A DNA stretch of 64,000 nt from JABAQJ01 sp046327745 (GTDB taxonomy: Bacteria > Gemmatimonadota > Gemmatimonadetes > Gemmatimonadales > Gemmatimonadaceae). The notes below the pieces were generated by a model. It had not been told where the DNA came from. It worked only from the letters and a program-made list of their open reading frames with translations, and did no database searches. Where the stretch lies: positions 62,001 to 126,000 of the forward strand of contig JAXLXV010000019.1 in NCBI GenBank assembly GCA_046327745.1. The letters run 5' to 3'. The translations under genes and the position numbers were made by a program. Shown piece after piece: positions 16,723-23,923 of the stretch. Numbering within the stretch: the stretch's first letter is position 1; each line of letters starts with the position of its first letter.

Positions 16723-17475
16723 ATGTTTCGACGGCACGTTCTGACACTCACGCTGATTTCTGTTGTGCCTGCCACGCTGGCGGCGCAGGGGGGGCCGCCA
16801 CAGCAGCAGCAACCGCCAAAGAACCTGCAGGTGCTGCCCAAGGACATGCCGCGCGGCCAGGTCGTGCAGATCATGCGGACGGTCGCTGGCGCCTTGGGAC
16901 AACGCTGCGACTACTGCCATGTCGAAGCACCGGACGGAAACTTCCAGAACATGGATTTCGCGTCGGACGAGAAGGAGACCAAGAAGGTCGCGCGCGAAAT
17001 GATGAAGATGACGATGGACATCAACCAGAAGTACATCCCCGCGATGGGGCGCACGCTAAACGATCGGTCGTTGGTGCGATGCTTCACGTGTCACCGCGGC
17101 GTGTCCAAGCCCCGGACGTTGCAGGTGGAGATCGTGGAAGCGTACGAGAAGGGGGGCGTGGATTCCGCCATGACGAAGTATCGCGGTCTTCGCGACCGGT
17201 ACTATGGAAGGTCGTCGTACGATTTCGGCGAGCTGCCCCTGCTTGAGGTGGCCGACGAACTTGGACGCAAGCCGGAACAGCGGAAGGATGCCATGCGCAT
17301 GATGCAGCTGAATCTCGAGTACTTCCCCAAGTCAGGGCCGACGTTCACGGGGTTGGCCAATGGCGCATTGCAGATGGGCGACACGGCGGCCGCGATTGCT
17401 TCGTACCAAAAGGCGCTGGAGATCGACCCGAACAATCCGATGGCCAAGCGCATGCTCGGGATCCTAAAGAAGTAG
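16723..17475 (+). CDS. Exported dihaem c-type cytochrome with TPR (photosynthetic-reaction-centre cytochrome-c-like)
   Basis: 250 residues from ATG 16723 with AGGAG at 16708-16712 and a Sec signal (RHVLTLTLISVVPATLAAQ). It has two haem-binding CXXCH sites, CDYCH and CFTCH, and the motif MRGQVVQIMRTVAGALGQRCDYCH-type layout (Met ligand upstream of each CXXCH) typical of the cytochrome subunit of photosynthetic reaction centres, halved to two haems. The C-terminal 70 residues form one or two TPRs (GLANGALQMGDTAAAIASYQKALEIDPNN). Such short dihaem proteins occur widely in Acidobacteria and Gemmatimonadota without photosystems. I infer a periplasmic electron carrier or scaffold for a protein partner. 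Neighbours do not reveal the partner. Confidence 0.88.
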   Translation: MFRRHVLTLTLISVVPATLAAQGGPPQQQQPPKNLQVLPKDMPRGQVVQIMRTVAGALGQRCDYCHVEAPDGNFQNMDFASDEKETKKVAREMMKMTMDINQKYIPAMGRTLNDRSLVRCFTCHRGVSKPRTLQVEIVEAYEKGGVDSAMTKYRGLRDRYYGRSSYDFGELPLLEVADELGRKPEQRKDAMRMMQLNLEYFPKSGPTFTGLANGALQMGDTAAAIASYQKALEIDPNNPMAKRMLGILKK

Positions 17476-17483
17476 GCAGTCGG

Positions 17484-17516
17484 GGCGGCCGGTCGCTGAA
17501 CAGGGCATCGGCCGCC
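17484..17516 (+). terminator. Weak hairpin after the cytochrome gene
   Basis: GGCGGCCG (17484-17491) pairs with CGGCCGCC (17509-17516) across a 17-base loop. There is no T run, so this may be only a barrier or a Rho-dependent region. Confidence 0.35.
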
Positions 17517-17542
17517 GCACTATTCAACCTGAGGAATTTGGC

Positions 17543-18400
17543 GTGGCGGAGCACATCGACCGGCGTTCCTTCCTGCAGCGGACGGCTGTGGCCCTCGGGG
17601 CCACGGCCATCGTCAGCGCGGACGACCTAACGACCGAGCGCACGAAGACCCTGTCCCGCATCGGGTTGCAGCTGTACACCGTGCGCGACGCGATGCAGAA
17701 GGACGTGAATGGAACGCTGGCCCGAGTTGCGAAGGTCGGCTACAAGGAAGTCGAATTCGCCGGGTACTTTGGCAAGAAGCCGTCAGAGATTTCTGCCCTC
17801 CTGACCGAAACGGGATTGCGGGCGCCGTCGGCGCATATCTCACTGGACGACATTCGCGGACGGTGGTCCGAGACCCTCGATGCTGCCTCTGCCATAGGCC
17901 ATGACTACCTGGTATGCGCCTACATCGGGGAGAATGAGCGAAACCCGGAGAACTACAAGAAGATCGCGCAGGAGTTCAACAAGGCCGCCGAGCAAGCCAG
18001 GACGCACAAGATCGCGTTCGCCTATCACAACCACGATTTTGAATTCGTGCCGATGGGTGAGGGCAAGGAGCGCGTACTGGTATATGACTACCTGTTGCGG
18101 ACGTGTGAGCCGAAGTTGGTGAGGATGGAACTCGACTTGTTCTGGATCAACAAGGCGAAGCAGGACGCGTTCAAGTACTTCGCCAGATATCCCGGACGAT
18201 TCCAGTTGGTGCACGTGAAGGACATGGGAGCTGACGGAAAGTTCGCCGACGTTGGCACCGGGAACCTGCCGTTCAAGCGTTACTTCGCCAAGGCAAGACA
18301 AGCCGGCATTCGACACTACTTTGTGGAGCACGACCAGCCTGGCGATGCCTTTGCCAGCATCGAGCGCAGCTACCAGTACCTGTCGAAGCTGGAGTTTTGA
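17543..18400 (+). CDS. Tat-exported sugar phosphate isomerase/epimerase-like TIM-barrel protein
   Basis: 285 residues; GTG start at 17543 preceded by GAGGAA. The leader AEHIDRRSFLQRTAVALGATA is a clear Tat signal. The fold is the AP-endonuclease-2-like TIM barrel: RIGLQLYTVRDAM..D...TL..VAKVGYKEVEFAGY, ITFAYHNHDFEF (metal-binding His), RMELDLFW, VHVKDM and a late FVEHDQPG. This family includes xylose isomerase-like, IolE/IolI and hydroxypyruvate isomerase enzymes and 3-keto-glycoside-acting proteins. With a Tat signal the protein acts in the periplasm. A second such protein is at 22459. Substrate unknown. Confidence 0.9.
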   Translation: MAEHIDRRSFLQRTAVALGATAIVSADDLTTERTKTLSRIGLQLYTVRDAMQKDVNGTLARVAKVGYKEVEFAGYFGKKPSEISALLTETGLRAPSAHISLDDIRGRWSETLDAASAIGHDYLVCAYIGENERNPENYKKIAQEFNKAAEQARTHKIAFAYHNHDFEFVPMGEGKERVLVYDYLLRTCEPKLVRMELDLFWINKAKQDAFKYFARYPGRFQLVHVKDMGADGKFADVGTGNLPFKRYFAKARQAGIRHYFVEHDQPGDAFASIERSYQYLSKLEF

Positions 18401-18436
18401 TTCGCACGCTGGAGGCGCCGTCGCGTCTCCAGCGCA

Positions 18437-21400
18437 TTAGCCAACAGTCGGCCGAGGCCAGCTGGCCTCGATGTCTCCGACAGCGCGCGCCATGGCGTCG
18501 ACTAGTTGATCGGCGTCCGCGGTGGAAAAGCAGAGTGGCGGCTTGATCTTTAGCACATTGTTGAACGGGCCGTCCGTGCTCATCAAGACGCCGCACTCCT
18601 TCATCCGATTTGCGACGTAAGACGCCTGACGCGTGGCCGGAGTTCGCGCCTCGGGATCGGTGACGAACTCCACGCCAATAAAGAGCCCGGGTCCGCGCAC
18701 GTCACCGATGATCGGGACGCGCGACTGCAGGGATTGCAGCTGCTCAGTCAGGTAGCGCCCCACGCGGTCGGCGTTCTGCTGCAACCCCTCATCATGAATG
18801 ACCTCCAACACCGACTGGCCGATCGCGCACGATACCGGGTTCCCGCCGAAGGTATTGAAGTACTCCATGCCATTGGCGAAGGCATCGGCGATCTCGCGCG
18901 TGGTGACCACGGCGCCTAACGGGTGCCCATTCCCGATCGGTTTCCCCATGGTGACGATGTCGGGAACAACGCCTTGCAGCTCAAAGGCCCAGAAGTGAGA
19001 GCCCGCGCGTCCAAACCCCACCTGTACTTCGTCGGCGATGCACACTCCCCCGGCATCCCGCACGTGGCGGTACGCTTCCTGGAGATAGCCGTCGGGCAGG
19101 ACAATCTGGCCACCACAGGAGAGAATGGACTCGCACAAGAACGCCGCCGGGCGTCGCCCCGCACGCAGGATGTCGGCGACGGCGCCCCGCACGGACTGTG
19201 CGTACTTCACGCCGATGTGCGGTTCTCCTCGGCGGAAGGGACCCCGGTAATCATCCGGCATCGGCACCTTCCGCACCCAGTCTGGTGCCCCCTTCCCTCC
19301 GGGGCCATCGAATTTGTATGAGCTGACGTCGACGAGGGTGGACGTATTGCCGTGATACCCGGCTTCCACCACGATCATGTCTCGTTCGTTGGTGTACGCG
19401 CGCGCCAGCCGAATCGCGAGCTCGTTCGCTTCGCTTCCCGAGCACACGAAGTACACGACGTTGAGCGCCTTGGGAAAGGTCGCCGTCAGCTGCTCAGCGT
19501 ATTGGATCAGGTCTTCGTGCAAATACCGCGTATTCGTGTTCAACACCTGCATCTGCCGCTGACCTGCGCGGACCACCCGCGGATGCGCGTGCCCGACATG
19601 CGCGACGTTGTTGACGGCATCCACATAACGGTGGCCGTCGGCGTCGATCAGGTGGGCGCCCACGCCGCGCACGATATGCAGCGGTCGCTTGTACGAGATG
19701 CTGAGCGACTTGCCGATATGCGCGCGCCGGCGCGATAACAGCAAGGGCACATCAGCCGCGCGCGGGGCGCGTGCCCCTGCCGGCAGCTTCACCATCAGTG
19801 CCGGATCTGGGCTCAGGCTTAGCCAGACCGACCGCTCGCGGGCCCGGGCGACGCCAGGAAAGTCTCCTTGCCTGCCTAACAAGTCACAGATGACTTGGAA
19901 GTGCAGGTGCGGCGGCCAGCCTCCGTTCCCCGTCATCTCGCCGATCGCTCCCACCTGCTCTCCGGCGGCGATGGTCTGTCCGACCTGCACGCGTCGCAGG
20001 GAGTCGCGGGTCAGGTGGCCATACAGCGTATAGAACACGAGTTGCGGTTCAACCTCATGTTCCAGGATAATCGTCGGTCCATAGTCCAACGGCTTGGCGT
20101 TGTCCTGGAGAGAGTGCACCCGCCCTGGCAGTGGCGCGTAGACCGGCGACCCTGGCACCATGAAGACATCCAGTCCCACGTGCACGGCCCGGTATTCGGG
20201 ACCATCGTTGCCCTGCACACGGAACACGTCACTGGTATACAGGGCGCGGACCTCGTCGTAGCGTCCAATCGCCGCCGTTGTTCCCATCGCCTGCATGCGG
20301 CCGAATAGCGCCTCACTGAAGCGAGCGGTATCCTGCCATTCATCGTTGGGGCCGAGTTCAGTGCTGGTGACGCTCAAGTCAAAACAGGGGGCGGTGTCCA
20401 GCGGAACGCTGACCAAGGCCGCGAACTGCGCGCGATGGGTGGTCAACCACTCGCGTACGGTGAGCGCATTCGGGCAAGGCTCCAGGCCGCAGGCGGCACG
20501 AAAGACGTACTCCGCATAACGCGAGTCGACCGTTGCCAGCTGGTCCAGTAGCCGCCACGCGGGTGCTGCCGTCACCTGGAGGTATGCATGCTCAGGCGAG
20601 GTGTCCAGCTGCAACGCCGCATTGATCACGCTCACGGCCAGTCGCGTCCGCGCCAGCGGCAACAACAACGCGAGCTCGTCTTCCTCCAGCGGAAACTCCG
20701 CATGGTATCCTCGCACGACCTCGGCTGCCGCCATGAGGGGATCTGCCTTGTCCAGCATGGCGTAGGCAAGTCCGACCGCCAGGTCGCACACCACATGCGA
20801 TTCCACCAAGTCACCAAAGTCGATCAGGCCCACCACACGCGACTGCAACAAGTCGTCCCCTTCACCAGGACGCACCAGCAAATTGTAGTCGTTGGCATCG
20901 CCATAGATGATGCCGCGTCGCGTTGCCCGCAGGCGAGGCGCAATCTCCCGCTGGAAGTCGTCCATGATGCGTGCGCACATCGCGCGCCGCTCGACACTGG
21001 GGATGCAATCGATGAATGGTACGGCCCACGTCGATTGCACCAGGTCCCACTTGAAGACGCGGTTCGCTTCCAGGTGATCGAACGTGCATAGGGCCGCATC
21101 CAGTGCGCCTAACGCGCGGCCCAGCGATACCAGCAGGGCATCGGTATGCGGCCGGGCCAACGCCAGGGGCGTTCCAGCCACCCACGTCAGCAGGCGAACG
21201 AAATACTCCCGGCCGACAGAATCCGGCATTCGAACCACATACGACCCGTCGACGGCCGCCACCAGCCGCGGTAGTTCGATGCCGCCGGCGTGGGTGGCAC
21301 AATGCAGCAGCGCCGAGTTCTGCAGGTCCAGGGTTGCCAACGACTCAAGGGCGTTCGACACCTTGAGGACGTAATGGCGACCGTCGCCGCTGGCGATTCG

Positions 21401-21520
21401 AAAGTTCCGGTCGCGCTCCCCAGGAAGCTCCTCCGCCTCCCCACTGATTCCCCAAGGCGCCAGCAACTTGCCGGCATCCGCGACGGAAAATGGTGGTACC
21501 TCGAAAGTCGTAGAGACCAT
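18437..21520 (-). CDS. Three-domain fusion: APH-fold kinase, M23 peptidase, class III phospho-lyase/aminotransferase
   Basis: 1027 residues. Domain 1 (about 1-345) is an aminoglycoside-phosphotransferase-fold kinase: YVLKVSN, YGDANDYNLLV (catalytic Asp208; the usual His before GD is Tyr) and LIDFGD. Domain 2 (about 420-560) is an M23 lysostaphin-like metallopeptidase with HVGLD (His447, Asp451) and HLHF (His538, His540). Domain 3 (about 600-1027) is a class III PLP enzyme with IADEVQVGFGRAG and TMGKPIGNGHP (Lys860), very close to human ETNPPL/PHYKPL, which cleave phosphoethanolamine or 5-phosphohydroxylysine to aldehyde, ammonia and phosphate. Hydroxylysine kinase has the domain-1 fold, so kinase and lyase would be consecutive steps. 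The reason for the M23 domain is unclear. No signal peptide, so the whole chain should be cytoplasmic. Confidence 0.93.
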   Translation of the reverse strand: MVSTTFEVPPFSVADAGKLLAPWGISGEAEELPGERDRNFRIASGDGRHYVLKVSNALESLATLDLQNSALLHCATHAGGIELPRLVAAVDGSYVVRMPDSVGREYFVRLLTWVAGTPLALARPHTDALLVSLGRALGALDAALCTFDHLEANRVFKWDLVQSTWAVPFIDCIPSVERRAMCARIMDDFQREIAPRLRATRRGIIYGDANDYNLLVRPGEGDDLLQSRVVGLIDFGDLVESHVVCDLAVGLAYAMLDKADPLMAAAEVVRGYHAEFPLEEDELALLLPLARTRLAVSVINAALQLDTSPEHAYLQVTAAPAWRLLDQLATVDSRYAEYVFRAACGLEPCPNALTVREWLTTHRAQFAALVSVPLDTAPCFDLSVTSTELGPNDEWQDTARFSEALFGRMQAMGTTAAIGRYDEVRALYTSDVFRVQGNDGPEYRAVHVGLDVFMVPGSPVYAPLPGRVHSLQDNAKPLDYGPTIILEHEVEPQLVFYTLYGHLTRDSLRRVQVGQTIAAGEQVGAIGEMTGNGGWPPHLHFQVICDLLGRQGDFPGVARARERSVWLSLSPDPALMVKLPAGARAPRAADVPLLLSRRRAHIGKSLSISYKRPLHIVRGVGAHLIDADGHRYVDAVNNVAHVGHAHPRVVRAGQRQMQVLNTNTRYLHEDLIQYAEQLTATFPKALNVVYFVCSGSEANELAIRLARAYTNERDMIVVEAGYHGNTSTLVDVSSYKFDGPGGKGAPDWVRKVPMPDDYRGPFRRGEPHIGVKYAQSVRGAVADILRAGRRPAAFLCESILSCGGQIVLPDGYLQEAYRHVRDAGGVCIADEVQVGFGRAGSHFWAFELQGVVPDIVTMGKPIGNGHPLGAVVTTREIADAFANGMEYFNTFGGNPVSCAIGQSVLEVIHDEGLQQNADRVGRYLTEQLQSLQSRVPIIGDVRGPGLFIGVEFVTDPEARTPATRQASYVANRMKECGVLMSTDGPFNNVLKIKPPLCFSTADADQLVDAMARAVGDIEASWPRPTVG

Positions 21521-21698
21521 AGCACGCGAAAATTACATCGGAAATCCAGAGCGCGGATTCCACACATGCCCCACTGAACGCCCGAGGGTGCCGCCAGATG
21601 ACTTGGGGGGCGCCCGACCAGGGGACGGTAGCGCTCCTGTTGCGCGCCGCAGCGTCGCGCGTACTCTCCAGTAGCTGCTAAGCCCGCCAACCTTCCCC

Positions 21699-22262
21699 GT
21701 GCCCGCCGAACTCACCCTCCTCGTTCAACAGCTGCGTACGAACCCGGCCGCCGTCATGGACCAGGTCGTACCGCAGGTTTATGACGAGCTGCGTCGCATC
21801 GCGCACCGGTACCTGCGGGGAGAACAGACCGGGCATACGCTCTCCACCACGGCCTTGGTCCACGAGGCGTACATCAGGCTGGTGGACGCGGAGCAGCTCA
21901 CGTGGGAAGATCGAAACCACTTCTTGGCCGTGGCTGCGAACACGATGCGGAGGGTGCTCATTGACTCCGCCCGGGCGCGACGCGCGGAAAAGCGGGGCGG
22001 GGACCACGTGCGAGTCGATCTCGACGCGGCCCAATTCTCGGCCGATGAGTCGGCGGACGTGCTGGTAGCGATCGACGACGCCCTGCAGCGCCTCGGGGAC
22101 CTGTCGCCCAGGCTCGTGAAGGTGGTGGAATGCCGGTTCTTTGGTGGGATGACCGAAGAGGAAACGGCGGTTGCCCTTGGCGTGACCGACCGGACGGTTC
22201 GGCGTGACTGGTTGAAGGCCAAAGGACTTCTGGCGACGATGCTGGGAGAAGCGGCTGGCTAA
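21699..22262 (+). CDS. RNA polymerase ECF sigma factor (Sig-70_X6 / TIGR02999 type)
   Basis: 187 residues from GTG 21699. Region 2 includes YDELRRIAHRYLRGE..GHTLSTTALVHEAYIRLV and FLAVAANTMRRVLIDSARARRAEKRGG; region 4 is LVKVVECRFFGGMTEEETAVALGVTDRTVRRDWLKAKGLL. This ECF class is common in Planctomycetes, Acidobacteria and Gemmatimonadota and is generally linked to a downstream transmembrane Ser/Thr kinase with repeats rather than to an anti-sigma factor. Here no kinase follows: the next gene is a TIM-barrel enzyme. It is divergent from the fusion gene across 178 bases, so it may control either. Confidence 0.9.
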   Translation: MPAELTLLVQQLRTNPAAVMDQVVPQVYDELRRIAHRYLRGEQTGHTLSTTALVHEAYIRLVDAEQLTWEDRNHFLAVAANTMRRVLIDSARARRAEKRGGDHVRVDLDAAQFSADESADVLVAIDDALQRLGDLSPRLVKVVECRFFGGMTEEETAVALGVTDRTVRRDWLKAKGLLATMLGEAAG

Positions 22263-22458
22263 CTCATGATCTCCGGTCCGGTTTTGGCGGGGGGTGCCTG
22301 CGTCGGGCCAACCGGCGGGCTCGTTTGGTCTCCCCGGGGCGTGCGCGACCTGGATGAGTAACTCCGGTCGGCAGGTTCGGACGGTCAGCAGCGTTCCTGA
22401 AGGCTCACGCCGACGTTAGTATGCCTGCACCGACCCACTTGTACGCGAGGACCGGACC

Positions 22459-23340
22459 ATGCCTGACGCGCAGAACGAACTTGACCGCCGCTCCTTTCTG
22501 GAGGCGTCGTTAGGCGTCGTGGCCGGAGGCTCTCTTCTCACGGGTGCCGGAGGGTTGGCGAGTCCGTCGACGGCAGCGCCATTGAAGGGGCGATTAAAGC
22601 AATCCGTCTGCCAATGGTGCTACGATAAGATCCCGCTGGATGACCTGTGCAAGGCGGCCGCTGATATCGGCCTGAAGTCGGTCGAACTGCTCAGCGAGCA
22701 TCAATGGGATACGCCAAAGCGGTATGGGCTCACGTGCGCGATGGCGAATGGGCCCAGCACCATCCGAGTGGGATTCAATCGTCCCAGCGAGCACGACCGG
22801 CTGGTCGCTGAATCGGAACGACTGCTCCCGTTGGTGGCAGCGGCCGGGTTGCCGAACATGATCGTGTTCTCCGGGAATCGCGACGGTATGTCCGACAGCG
22901 AAGGACTGGAAAACTGCGTGCGCGGTCTGCAACGCATTACCCCGGTGGCCGAACGGTTAGGCGTCACGGTGTGCATGGAGTTGTTGAACAGCAAAGTCGA
23001 TCACCACGACTACATGTGCGATCGGACGCCGTGGGGCGCGGAGTTGGTGAAGCGCGTGGGGTCTCCGCGCTTCAAGCTGCTCTACGACATCTATCATATG
23101 CAGATCATGGAAGGCGACGTCATTCGCACGATCCGCGATAATTTCGGCCACATCGCGCACTTCCATACGGGTGGCGTGCCGGGACGGAACGAGATCGACG
23201 AGACACAGGAGTTGTACTATCCGCAGGTCTGCCGTGCGATTCTCGACCTCGGCTTCACGGGGTACCTGGCGCAGGAGTTTGTCCCGGCGCGGGAGCCGTT
23301 GATTTCACTGCGCCAAGGCGCGACCATCTGCGACGTGTAG
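22459..23340 (+). CDS. Tat-exported hydroxypyruvate isomerase-like TIM-barrel protein
   Basis: 293 residues; GAGGA lies 9-13 bases before ATG 22459. The leader has LDRRSFLEASLGVVAGGSLLTG (Tat). The barrel shows KQSVCQWCYDKIPLDDLCKAAADIGLKSVELL, VCMELLNSKVDHHDYMC (metal-binding Glu and His), LLYDIYHMQIMEGD (Asp and His) and a late AQEFVP (Glu). These are the Glu-Asp-His-Glu positions of hydroxypyruvate isomerase (Hyi) and the OtnI/IolI group. As a periplasmic version its substrate is probably not cytoplasmic hydroxypyruvate. It is 196 bases from the sigma factor gene. Confidence 0.9.
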   Translation: MPDAQNELDRRSFLEASLGVVAGGSLLTGAGGLASPSTAAPLKGRLKQSVCQWCYDKIPLDDLCKAAADIGLKSVELLSEHQWDTPKRYGLTCAMANGPSTIRVGFNRPSEHDRLVAESERLLPLVAAAGLPNMIVFSGNRDGMSDSEGLENCVRGLQRITPVAERLGVTVCMELLNSKVDHHDYMCDRTPWGAELVKRVGSPRFKLLYDIYHMQIMEGDVIRTIRDNFGHIAHFHTGGVPGRNEIDETQELYYPQVCRAILDLGFTGYLAQEFVPAREPLISLRQGATICDV

Positions 23341-23923
23341 CGCGACTCGTCACCGGAGGAAGACGGGACACGTCGTCCAACGGCAGATCCATCGCTACTT
23401 CCCGAACGGTAATACAGGCGTTGCGTGCCGCGTTGGCGCCCGCGCGAGATGGACGAATCGTCACAGGGACGACACGTCCTAACGAGGCAACATGTGTGTT
23501 GCGTCGTGCCCTGACATGACCAGATGACCACGGTATCGCTTCTAGCACGGAATCGCGGCTCATCACATGCTGTCCCTCTGCAGAGCCCGCTCGTCCCAAG
23601 GTGACGTTAGGCGGCTCACGTCGCTGCGATGTCAACACTCGTGTTGCGACACTGGCTTGTTAGGCATGCGCGCGTTGCTCGACTCATCATCGCGGTGCGC
23701 AACTAGTACCGCACGGGATGCGGGTATTCACTTGATGTGAGCACGGTCTCATACCGGTGGGCATCGTTGGCGAGCGCCAAGCTGCGCTCGGTCGCTGCCT
23801 CGCGTTTGTTCGCGAAATTCTCGCGCCGGTCGAACGACTCTCCGCCCCCACTCAATCCCGCCGCAGCGGCCGAGGGGGAAAGGAGAGTCGATGTCGTCCG
23901 CGCGAATCACCGGAGGACAAGCA
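23341..23923. other. Intergenic region of 583 bases upstream of susC
   Basis: The stretch contains three CGTTAGG-type words within 190 bases (23477, 23605, 23658), a density several times that of the rest of the window, and a small palindrome at 23633-23646. It must hold the promoter of the SusC/SusD genes. An in-frame start at 23891 is discarded in favour of 23924. I found no credible small gene. Confidence 0.5.
23633..23646. promoter_or_regulatory. Operator-like inverted repeat upstream of susC
   Basis: CAACAC-TC-GTGTTG is a 6-bp inverted repeat about 280 bases before the SusC start and between two CGTTAGG words. Its form suits a dimeric regulator, but there is no second copy or known regulator to support this. 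Confidence 0.25.

Noticed and set aside
23891..23923. Upstream in-frame ATG for SusC
   Set aside because: The ATG at 23924 has GGAGG at the right distance and begins the signal peptide.
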